Below, piece by piece: positions 13,338-19,298 of a stretch of DNA of 19,298 nucleotides. How positions within the stretch are numbered: position 1 is the first letter of the stretch; each line of letters starts with the position of its first letter. This stretch comes from Candidatus Dadabacteria bacterium RIFCSPHIGHO2_12_FULL_53_21 (lineage in GTDB: Bacteria > Desulfobacterota_D > UBA1144 > Nemesobacterales > UBA2774): contig MFCJ01000101.1 of NCBI GenBank assembly GCA_001775255.1, forward strand, positions 1,848 to 21,145. The letters run 5' to 3'. The notes beneath the pieces are model-generated. The model did not search any database, was not told the origin of the DNA, and saw only the letters and a list, made by a program, of their open reading frames with translations. The position numbers were made by a program, and so were the translations under genes.

Positions 13338-15803
13338 ATGTTTTATAAGTACTTACTGCCTATAGCGGGCACTACACTTCTTATTCTAGTCGGCTGCGGA
13401 GCCAAGTCCCCCACTAGCAGCACGTCAGGTCCTGCCATTTCGGGTATCCGTCTCGAGGATACCGAAATCGACTCCGAGATCAAGATAGTCGACGAGGATA
13501 CGGGAGACGAGACCGTCGAAGACGCAAGGTCGAGCTTCTTCATTCTCAATCCTCAGGTGCAGGGCTGGAGAACCTACTATTACATTGAGAACATATTCGA
13601 TCAGTTCCCCGACGTGGCCCCCGATACGGAAAAAGAAATACCGGTCGTTCTGAACGACAGGGTCATCCACTACATGGTCTATTTTCAGAACGAAGGGCGC
13701 AGGTCTTTCAGCATATGGCTCGAGCGCTCGGGCAAATATATCCCCCTGATGAAGGAAATCCTTTCGCAGAGGGGTATGCCTACCGACCTCGTATATCTCG
13801 CTATGATCGAAAGCGGATTCAGCGTCAAAGCGGAATCCCACAAAGCCGCAGTCGGCCCCTGGCAGTTCATAAAGCCTACCGCCACTCGCTACGGGCTCAG
13901 GGTCGACGTCTGGGTGGACGAGAGAATGGACCCGAAGAAGTCCACAGTGGCCGCCGCGGATTATCTGAGCGACCTGTACGCCATGTTTCAGTCCTGGGAG
14001 CTCGCCGCCGCCGGCTATAACTGCGGGGAAGACCGGGTCCAGGCCGCCATAGACAAATATCAGATCAACGACTTCTGGCAGATATCGGAGTACACCCTTC
14101 CGACCGAAACAAAGAATTACGTCCCCAAGCTCATGGCCGCTCTCATAATCGCCCGGAACCCCGAAAAATACGGCTTCGTCGGAATCGACTACCATGAACC
14201 CGCGTTCTATGAGACAGTCATGGTTCCCCCTCAAAAGAGTCTCAACGATATTGCGAGAGTGATAGGCGTAAGCCATTACACGCTCGTCGATCTGAACCCG
14301 GCTATACTGCTAAATGCGACCCCTCCCGGAGGGCCTTACCAGATTAATGTCCCTCAGGGTTACGCAACCGTCACTTCTCAGAAAAGCAAGGAGCTTTATG
14401 CACTCAAAGACATAAACCCGATGATTGCACAGAGGAGCGTCGGAGGCACGCACAGGGTAAAACGCGGCGAGACCCTCGGCAGGATAGCCTCACGATACGG
14501 AGTCAGCGTGTCGAGCATAAAAAGGGCAAACGGCATGAGAAGCTCGACGATCAGATCGGGACAGGTGCTCACTATACCGGGCCTCTCGGGCCCTTCGAGT
14601 TCGTACGCTTCGGAGGACAGCGGTTCGGCGACGGTTAAGTACAGGGTAAGGCGCGGCGATACGCTGGGGGCTATAGCAGCCCGGCACAGGGTAAGCATCG
14701 CTTCAATAAAAGACGCCAACAGCATGAGGAGCTCCATGATAAGGTCGGGACAGGTGCTCACAATCCCCGGATCTACAGGCCGGTACTACGATACGGAAGT
14801 CGAGACGGTCAGTGCCACCAAAGTAGCCAGGCACAGGGTGCAGCCGGGCGAGACACTGGGCGGCATAGCGGCGAAATATAACGTCAGCATAACGACTATA
14901 AAGCGGGCGAACGGTATTAAGGGCTCGACAATTATGTCGGGGCAGGAGCTGGACATACCCTACATAGCGAACGGAAGCACTTATGTGGCGAGCTCCGAAG
15001 TTGCGTACACGGATACTTCGGCAGCATCTGTAACGTCAGCAACGTCGGCCAGGGCGACATCGCAGGCTTCCGCCACGCGCGCGTCCACGCGATACACAGT
15101 CAAATCGGGAGACACGCTGGGAAAGATAGCAGCCAGGCACGGCGTATCGGCCGCATCCGTACAGAGCGCAAATAACATGAGAGGCACCGTCGTAAAACGC
15201 GGAGAGGTATTAACCATACCCGGAACCTCCTCGACGGCCGTTTCGAGCGCCGAGGTCCCGGAGACAACGAGTTATAGCGGCGCCGGAAGCAGATACACAG
15301 TCGCGCGCGGGGACAGTTTAGGCAGCATATCACGGAAGTTCGGCGTATCGGTCGCATCCATACAGAGCGCCAACAATCTGAACGGCTCCGTTATCAAGTA
15401 CGGGCAGGTGCTGACTATCCCCGGAACTTCGAGCGCGTCTTACGAGAGCCCGGCTACGGAGACTGTAAGCTCCGGCACGAGCAGGTACAGAGTGCAGCCC
15501 GGCGACACGCTGGGCAGCATAGCGACAAAGCACGGCGTCGGTGTGACCTCTCTGATGAGCGCCAACAATCTGAGCGGCTCCACCATCAGGTCGGGACAGG
15601 TGCTCGTAATACCGAACGGCACATACGCCTCGGCGAGATCAACGGCGAGCAGCAGCGACGTAATCAGCTACAGGGTCAAGAAAGGCGATACGCTCTGGGA
15701 TATCGCGAGCAGGCATAACGTATCGGTGGCGAGCATTCAGAAATGGAATAACCTGAGATCGGCGGAACTGACTCCGGGTGTCAGCCTGACTATCTACAAA
15801 TAG
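13338..15803 (+). CDS. mltD: MltD-like membrane-bound lytic murein transglycosylase with LysM array
   Basis: An 821-aa lipoprotein that cleaves peptidoglycan glycan strands to form 1,6-anhydromuropeptides. The signal peptide MFYKYLLPIAGTTLLILVGC ends in a lipobox with Cys20, predicting outer-membrane anchoring. The SLT domain (about residues 105-285) contains AMIESGF with catalytic Glu158, AVGPWQFI, DPKKSTVAAADYL and AAGYNCGEDRV. A degenerate LysM-like segment follows, and then seven clear LysM repeats from residue 372 to the C terminus, separated by Ser/Thr/Ala-rich linkers. E. coli MltD carries only two or three, so the wall-binding part is greatly enlarged. The frame is open to a TTG at 13287, but only the ATG at 13338 puts a normal lipoprotein signal at the N terminus. 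Confidence 0.93.
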   Translation: MFYKYLLPIAGTTLLILVGCGAKSPTSSTSGPAISGIRLEDTEIDSEIKIVDEDTGDETVEDARSSFFILNPQVQGWRTYYYIENIFDQFPDVAPDTEKEIPVVLNDRVIHYMVYFQNEGRRSFSIWLERSGKYIPLMKEILSQRGMPTDLVYLAMIESGFSVKAESHKAAVGPWQFIKPTATRYGLRVDVWVDERMDPKKSTVAAADYLSDLYAMFQSWELAAAGYNCGEDRVQAAIDKYQINDFWQISEYTLPTETKNYVPKLMAALIIARNPEKYGFVGIDYHEPAFYETVMVPPQKSLNDIARVIGVSHYTLVDLNPAILLNATPPGGPYQINVPQGYATVTSQKSKELYALKDINPMIAQRSVGGTHRVKRGETLGRIASRYGVSVSSIKRANGMRSSTIRSGQVLTIPGLSGPSSSYASEDSGSATVKYRVRRGDTLGAIAARHRVSIASIKDANSMRSSMIRSGQVLTIPGSTGRYYDTEVETVSATKVARHRVQPGETLGGIAAKYNVSITTIKRANGIKGSTIMSGQELDIPYIANGSTYVASSEVAYTDTSAASVTSATSARATSQASATRASTRYTVKSGDTLGKIAARHGVSAASVQSANNMRGTVVKRGEVLTIPGTSSTAVSSAEVPETTSYSGAGSRYTVARGDSLGSISRKFGVSVASIQSANNLNGSVIKYGQVLTIPGTSSASYESPATETVSSGTSRYRVQPGDTLGSIATKHGVGVTSLMSANNLSGSTIRSGQVLVIPNGTYASARSTASSSDVISYRVKKGDTLWDIASRHNVSVASIQKWNNLRSAELTPGVSLTIYK
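14451..15800 (+). repeat. Seven tandem LysM-coding repeats within mltD
   Basis: Units begin near 14451, 14637, 14828, 15089, 15289, 15483 and 15667, each about 45 codons, of the form (R/H)xRVxxGDTLGxIAxxxxVSxxSIxxANxMxxSxIxSGQVLTIP. Units 1 and 2 share SGQVLTIPG and near-identical flanks, and TCGGGACAGGTGCTC recurs exactly in units 1, 2 and 6, suggesting recent duplication or gene conversion. The last unit has the divergent ends LWDIAS and WNNLR, typical of terminal LysM units. Confidence 0.9.
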
Positions 15804-15859
15804 AACCATCAAGCATCCCCTAACAGCGGTATCCACACTTCCCCCAGGCATATCAGTAA

Positions 15860-16510
15860 ATGAAAAACGAACTTCGCGAAAAGCTAAGGATGTCCTATCA
15901 AGCAAAGAGAGGGATTATCAGGGCGAGGCTCGAGGAGTTCCGGGAAGTTTACAGACAGGGGGATGACGGAAGGATATTCGAGGAGCTCGCGTTCTGTATC
16001 TGCACGGCGGGGGCGAGCGCCAGGATGGGACTCAGATCGATCGAGGCGCTGAGGGACATACTTCTCGAGGGGAGTCTCAGGAAATTCAAGAGTAGACTAA
16101 AAGGTATCCACAGGTTCCCCAACTACAGACCGGATTACATAATTCATACGAGGGAGTATCTCAGGCGCGAGTACGGGCTCAGGCTGAGGGACCTGATCGA
16201 GTCGTTCCCGGACCCGCACGAGAGGAGGGACTTCTTCGCGAGGAACAGGGACATAAAGGGGATCGGGTACAAGGAGTCGAGCCACTTTCTGAGGAACATA
16301 GGTTATCAGGGTTACGCAATTCTCGACAAGCACATACTCAATACGTTATACGAGCTCGGGGTGATCGAGAGCCCGAAGCCGCCCGGTACGAGGGACAGGT
16401 ATATCGCTGTAGAAAACAGCCTCAGGCAATTTGCGGATGATTTAGGTATCCCCATGGACGACCTAGACCTCCTGTTATGGAGCGAGAAGACGGGGGAGAT
16501 TTTGAAGTAG
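15860..16510 (+). CDS. ogg: 8-oxoguanine DNA glycosylase/lyase, Ogg2 type
   Basis: A helix-hairpin-helix GPD base-excision enzyme that removes 8-oxoguanine and nicks the abasic site. The 216-aa size, the LAFCICTAGASARMG segment near residue 43 and the core GIGYKESSHFLRNIG...AILDKHIL are the Ogg2 (archaeal/Thermotoga-type) signature. Lys138 is the Schiff-base nucleophile and Asp156 the activating Asp. No iron-sulfur cysteine cluster is present, which excludes MutY/Nth. It follows mltD by 56 bp on the same strand, with no obvious ribosome site at the ATG. It is intact and probably functional. Confidence 0.93.
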   Translation: MKNELREKLRMSYQAKRGIIRARLEEFREVYRQGDDGRIFEELAFCICTAGASARMGLRSIEALRDILLEGSLRKFKSRLKGIHRFPNYRPDYIIHTREYLRREYGLRLRDLIESFPDPHERRDFFARNRDIKGIGYKESSHFLRNIGYQGYAILDKHILNTLYELGVIESPKPPGTRDRYIAVENSLRQFADDLGIPMDDLDLLLWSEKTGEILK

Positions 16511-16525
16511 GGGGGAGAGAGTTGG

Positions 16526-16548
16526 CGCACTTCGACAGGCTCAGTGCG
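16526..16548. repeat. TTCGACAGGCTCA hairpin repeat, copy A
   Basis: CGCAC-TTCGACAGGCTCA-GTGCG forms a 5-bp stem (6 with the inner T-A) and is followed by GAACGGG. The same core recurs at 17878-17890 with a different but still complementary stem. It is a dispersed intergenic repeat just after the glycosylase gene; similar repeats are widespread in some environmental bacterial genomes. Confidence 0.75.
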
Positions 16549-16569
16549 AACGGGTAAAAAAAAGAGATT

Positions 16570-16600
16570 CTGAAACGAGCCTGCTCTGAACTAGTTTCAG
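16570..16600. repeat. Inverted repeat CTGAAAC/GTTTCAG
   Basis: CTGAAAC (16570-16576) and GTTTCAG (16594-16600) are perfect 7-bp complements, extendable by two wobble pairs. This belongs to the GATTCTGAAAC...TTCAGnnTGACG type of dispersed repeat and abuts the composite element that begins at 16603. Confidence 0.6.
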
Positions 16601-16602
16601 GG

Positions 16603-16689
16603 TTCAGGGTGACGAAAATATTAAGGTACCCCCTCACCCTACCCCTCTCCCACGCTGGGGAGAGGGAAATAACGAAGGCGTCCTTCGAC
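16603..16689 (+). repeat. Composite intergenic repeat, copy 1 (downstream side of SDR gene)
   Basis: The order is TTCAGGGTGAC (16603-16613), TTAAGGTAC plus a CCCTCACCCT segment (16621-16640), a GC-rich hairpin CCCTCTCCC/GGGAGAGGG (16643-16651 with 16658-16666), then a truncated GTCCTTCGAC (16680-16689). The same blocks in the same order and orientation occur at 17794-17894. Over the 31 bases from TTAAGGTAC the copies match at 25. Confidence 0.75.
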
Positions 16690-16731
16690 TGCACCCTAAG
16701 TGTGCGCCTCGGGACCATTAATGTAACGGGG

Positions 16732-17553
16732 TCAGCCGCCGGTGCGGAATTCGGGATAGAGCATCATGCCGCCGTCCACATAAAGCACGTCGCCCGTAAT
16801 ATAATCCGAGTCGTCGGAAGCGAGCCAGACGACCGCTCTTGCGACGTCTTCCACCTCCCCTATCCTTCCGTACGGAATCAGATCGAGTAGCCCCTTCAAA
16901 CCTTCAGACGTGTCCCAGACAGATTTGTTTATTTCGGTCTTTATCGCCCCCGGAGAAACGGCGTTTACCCTTATCTTGAGAGGGGCGAGCTCCTGCGCGA
17001 TCGTTTTCATGAACATCTTGACCCCGCCCTTTGCGGCTGCGTAGTTCGCATGACCCGCCCAGGGGATCGTATCGTGAACGGACGATATGCAGATTATTTT
17101 CCCGAGTGCGGAAGAGAGTTCCGGGACCATCCCCCTCCTCATGAATTCCCTTACGGCTTCCCTCGAACAAAGGAACTGCCCCGTGAGATCGACCGATATC
17201 GCTTCGTTCCACTGCTCGATCGTCATTTCATGAAACGGGGCGTCTTTCTGTACCCCCGCGTTGTTGACGAGGATATCGATGCTCCCGTAGTGTTTTATCA
17301 TCTGCAGGAACATCTCATGCACCTCGTATTCGCTGCCGACGTCCGCCTGGAGCGCAATCGCGTCCCCGCCTCGGCCGCGTATCTCGTCCACGACCGCGTT
17401 CGCCTTATCGCCCCCCGCCCTGAAATTCACTGCGACCGAAGCCCCGGCTTCCGCCAATGCCGCGGCAATCGCCTTGCCTATGCCCGAGCTCGCTCCCGTG
17501 ACGAGGGCGCGCTGGCCTTTAAGAATGCCGTCTTTTCCATCTCCCATTTGCAT
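16732..17553 (-). CDS. SDR-family oxidoreductase, glucose 1-dehydrogenase-like
   Basis: A classical short-chain dehydrogenase of 273 aa. The Rossmann nucleotide motif is TGASSGIG (19-26), followed by NNAG (97-100) and the catalytic Ser158, Tyr171 and Lys175 in ISSV...YAAAK. The C-terminal VDGGMMLYPEF resembles bacterial glucose 1-dehydrogenases, so an NAD(P)-dependent sugar or polyol dehydrogenase is the best guess; substrate assignment in this family is unreliable. An insertion GMVPELSSALGK precedes the catalytic serine. The ATG at 17547 (third residue) is better spaced from the minus-strand AGAGG at 17560-17556 than the one at 17553. The gene stands alone, flanked on both sides by intergenic repeat clusters. 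Confidence 0.92.
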   Translation of the reverse strand: MQMGDGKDGILKGQRALVTGASSGIGKAIAAALAEAGASVAVNFRAGGDKANAVVDEIRGRGGDAIALQADVGSEYEVHEMFLQMIKHYGSIDILVNNAGVQKDAPFHEMTIEQWNEAISVDLTGQFLCSREAVREFMRRGMVPELSSALGKIICISSVHDTIPWAGHANYAAAKGGVKMFMKTIAQELAPLKIRVNAVSPGAIKTEINKSVWDTSEGLKGLLDLIPYGRIGEVEDVARAVVWLASDDSDYITGDVLYVDGGMMLYPEFRTGG

Positions 17554-17765
17554 AACCTCTGATAACGGTATGGTGCGGTGTTAACGCCCGCCCTCCGAGT
17601 ATTATCTTGAGAAGTGAGAAATGCGGATAAATATCATATGAAGGCTGTGTTAATGCGAGGGCACGCTTCTGATTCGGGAATGACAAAAACGAGATGCTGA
17701 ATATTTTGGGTTCTTCAAGGAACGACCGTGGAATAATAGCATTATTGCATTCCGCCTATGGCGCC

Positions 17766-17790
17766 CGGTTCTTGCACTTGTTCAGAACCG
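17766..17790. repeat. Hairpin CGGTTCT/AGAACCG
   Basis: A perfect 7-bp stem (17766-17772 with 17784-17790) encloses an 11-base loop. It has the same architecture, a short stem and 11-base loop, as the two TTCGACAGGCTCA hairpins. It is nested inside the ATGCTGAA/TTCAGCAT inverted ends. Confidence 0.6.
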
Positions 17791-17793
17791 TAG

Positions 17794-17902
17794 TTCAGCA
17801 TGACTGATTTTTTTTAAGGTACACCCTCATCCTTACCTTCCCCCGTCAAAGGGGGAATGGATTAAAAAATGACGTCCTTCGACAGGCTCAGGACGAACGG
17901 GG
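17794..17902 (+). repeat. Composite intergenic repeat, copy 2 (upstream side of SDR gene), with hairpin copy B
   Basis: Blocks are TTCAGCATGAC (17794-17804), TTAAGGTAC plus a CCCTCATCCT segment (17814-17833), hairpin TTCCCCC-GTCAAA-GGGGGAA (17838-17857), then the full hairpin CGTCC-TTCGACAGGCTCA-GGACG (17873-17895) followed by GAACGGGG. It is collinear with copy 1 at 16603-16689 and in the same orientation. Confidence 0.75.
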
Positions 17903-17953
17903 AAGGTTTCATTACCGGTTTATGCAGAAGAGGTACAGTAGGATCGTTTACGG

Positions 17954-17968
17954 GCGCAGGTTCTGCGC
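17954..17968 (-). terminator. Hairpin just after the RND transporter stop
   Basis: GCGCAG-GTT-CTGCGC is a perfect 6-bp GC-rich stem, one base beyond the minus-strand stop codon of the RND gene. No T-tract follows in that direction, so it may stall or protect the 3' end rather than act as a classical intrinsic terminator. Confidence 0.35.
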
Positions 17969-17969
17969 A

Positions 17970-19298
17970 TTAAGCCGGCTTGTTCGGTCCGCGCTCCCTC
18001 AGGTCCTCGATTATCACGTAGAATACGGGAACGATTATGAGACTGAGGAGTGTCGAAACTATCATACCGCCGAATACCGCCGTCCCTAATGAATGTCTGC
18101 TGTTCGCGCCCGCCCCCGAAGCGACTACGAGCGGGAACACACCTAGAATGAACGCGAACGCAGTCATCAGGATAGGCCTGAGTCTAATGAGGGCAGCGGT
18201 CATTGCCGCTTCCTGAACCGGCATGCCCTCCTCGCGGCGCTGCTTCGCGAACTCGACGATCAGGATCGCGTTCTTGCTCGCGAGGCCTATAAGCATGACG
18301 AGCCCGATCTGGCAGTAGATATCATCCGACAGGCCGCGCATCCATTGGGCCGTCATAGCGCCCAGGAGCGCGAGCGGGACCGCGAGCATGACCATGAACG
18401 GCATTGCCCAGCTCTCGTAGAGCGCCGCGAGGAATAGGAACACGAATACGAGGGAGAGGCCGAATATGAGGGGAGCCAGGTTCCCCGCCTTTATCTCCTG
18501 ATACGAGATACCGGACCACTCGAACCCCATGCCTTCCGGCATATACTGATCCGAGAGCTCCACCATGGTATCCATGGCCTGACCCGAGCTGTAGCCCGGG
18601 GCGTTATCGCCGTCGATCTCGGCTGAGCGGTAAAGGTTATAGTGCGTGATGGTCTCGGGACCCACGATCTTACTCACATCTATCAGTGTATCGAGCGGGA
18701 CGAGGTCCCCCCTGTCTGTGCGCACATAGAGACGGGATATGTCGTCCATAGTATTGCGGTACTGTGCATCAGCCTGTATGAAGACCTTGTAGACCTGACC
18801 GTAGAGGTTGAAGTCGTTTACGTAAAGGGAGCCGAGATATCCCTGCAGGGTCTGGAATACCTCCGAAATCGATACCCCCTGCGTTTTAGTTTTTGTACGG
18901 TCGAGCTCTATATAGAGGCCGGGTGTGTTCACCGAAAAATAGGCGAAGAGACCCACGAGCTCGGGCCGCTTCTGACCCGCTCCGATTATCTCTCCCATAA
19001 CCTTCTGGAGGGTATCGAGACCGAGGTTGGTCCTGTCCTCGAGCTCGAATTGAAAACCGCCTGTAGAGCTCAGGCCCTGTATGGCGGGGGCGTTGAACGC
19101 GACCGCCTGGGCGCCCTGGATCCCGGCAAACTTCTTCCGCACGCTTGCCAGAATAGAATCGATCTGTGTTCCCTTGGATTTCCTCTCGCTCCAGGGCGCG
19201 AGCACCGGGAACATGGCCCCCGAGTTCGAGTCGGAGCTCGAGGTTAGAAAATTAAGACCCGATATTGATACCACGTGCGCGACGCCAGGCGTATTTAT
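17970..19298 (-). CDS. RND multidrug efflux transporter (AcrB/HAE1 family), C-terminal part
   Basis: Inner-membrane proton-driven pump subunit of a tripartite efflux system. The frame is open to the right edge (443 codons including the stop), so the N-terminal half lies outside. It enters in the second periplasmic porter domain (VSISGLNFLT, NSGAMFPVLAPW), continues through the docking region, and contains the last transmembrane block: LVFVFLFLAALYESW, the GLASKNAILIVEFAK helix with the proton-relay Lys matching AcrB Lys940, RLRPILMTAFAFILGVFPLV, and a final helix before DLRERGPNKPA. The GTG at 19274 is internal. No outer-membrane factor follows within the window; adaptor and regulator genes, if linked, would lie to the right. 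Confidence 0.95.
   Translation of the reverse strand: MNTPGVAHVVSISGLNFLTSSSDSNSGAMFPVLAPWSERKSKGTQIDSILASVRKKFAGIQGAQAVAFNAPAIQGLSSTGGFQFELEDRTNLGLDTLQKVMGEIIGAGQKRPELVGLFAYFSVNTPGLYIELDRTKTKTQGVSISEVFQTLQGYLGSLYVNDFNLYGQVYKVFIQADAQYRNTMDDISRLYVRTDRGDLVPLDTLIDVSKIVGPETITHYNLYRSAEIDGDNAPGYSSGQAMDTMVELSDQYMPEGMGFEWSGISYQEIKAGNLAPLIFGLSLVFVFLFLAALYESWAMPFMVMLAVPLALLGAMTAQWMRGLSDDIYCQIGLVMLIGLASKNAILIVEFAKQRREEGMPVQEAAMTAALIRLRPILMTAFAFILGVFPLVVASGAGANSRHSLGTAVFGGMIVSTLLSLIIVPVFYVIIEDLRERGPNKPA

Larger units (their letters stand above)
17554..17969. other. Gene-free region carrying dispersed repeats
   Basis: These 416 bp lie upstream of the SDR gene and downstream of the RND gene. The first part (to about 17670) is AT-rich and may hold the SDR promoter, but I see no convincing box. 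The rest holds ATGCTGAA/TTCAGCAT inverted ends (17694-17701 and 17794-17801), a hairpin at 17766-17790 and the second composite repeat through 17902. I find no coding capacity that I can support. Confidence 0.7.

Noticed and set aside
13425..14276. Minus-strand open frame of 283 codons within mltD
   Set aside because: Antisense to the lipoprotein and SLT domains, which carry all expected catalytic motifs; the antisense product resembles nothing known.
14451..15800. Regularly spaced repeats considered as a CRISPR array
   Set aside because: The spacing follows LysM-coding units in a continuous reading frame, the repeats are imperfect and no cas genes are present.
16732..17553. SDR gene with flanking repeats as an insertion sequence
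   Set aside because: No transposase is encoded, the flanking elements are direct rather than terminal inverted repeats, and no target-site duplication is visible.

Overview
The window is ordinary, gene-dense chromosome from a Gram-negative (diderm) bacterium. The outer envelope is implied by a TamB-like translocation/assembly protein, a lipoprotein MltD-type lytic transglycosylase, an RND efflux pump and a KdsC-like protein. Moderately high GC, heavy use of AGG (Arg) and ATA (Ile) codons, and dispersed intergenic repeats of the TTCGACAGGCTCA and CCCTCACCCT types point (inference only) to a deltaproteobacteria-like or related candidate lineage. I could not assign a genus. I see no rRNA, tRNA, phage, transposase, CRISPR array or recognisable defence island.

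Layout. 1-1.75 kb: 3' part of radA, then murI, on the plus strand. 1.75-3.6 kb: etfB-etfA on the minus strand, convergent with murI. 3.6-3.9 kb: AT-rich divergent regulatory region with several inverted repeats. 3.9-8.8 kb: an EamA/DMT transporter and a 1275-aa TamB-like protein. 8.8-11.0 kb: a minus-strand group transcribed in the order KdsC-like protein, QueG, NTF2/SnoaL-like protein. 11.1-16.5 kb, plus strand: rhomboid protease, 6-phosphofructokinase, MltD-like transglycosylase with seven C-terminal LysM repeats, and an Ogg2-type 8-oxoguanine glycosylase. 16.5-18 kb: a minus-strand SDR dehydrogenase bracketed by two collinear, directly oriented composite repeats. 18-19.3 kb: C-terminal part of an RND transporter that runs off the right edge.

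The genes are mostly independent housekeeping and envelope functions: DNA repair (RadA, Ogg2), peptidoglycan supply and turnover (MurI, MltD), beta-oxidation-type electron transfer (EtfAB), tRNA queuosine (QueG), glycolysis (PFK), membrane proteolysis (rhomboid) and envelope assembly or efflux (TamB, RND). I did not find a convincing new multi-gene system. The most interesting points are: (1) a KdsC-family protein that has lost the HAD nucleophile and other catalytic residues but keeps an intact reading frame; (2) two collinear composite repeats flanking the SDR gene, containing short hairpins whose stems differ by compensatory changes; (3) the expanded LysM array; (4) a phosphofructokinase with a mixed Gly104/Lys124 signature and an Asp-to-Asn change in the TIDND motif; (5) palindromic or structured elements upstream of etfBA, eamA and tamB.
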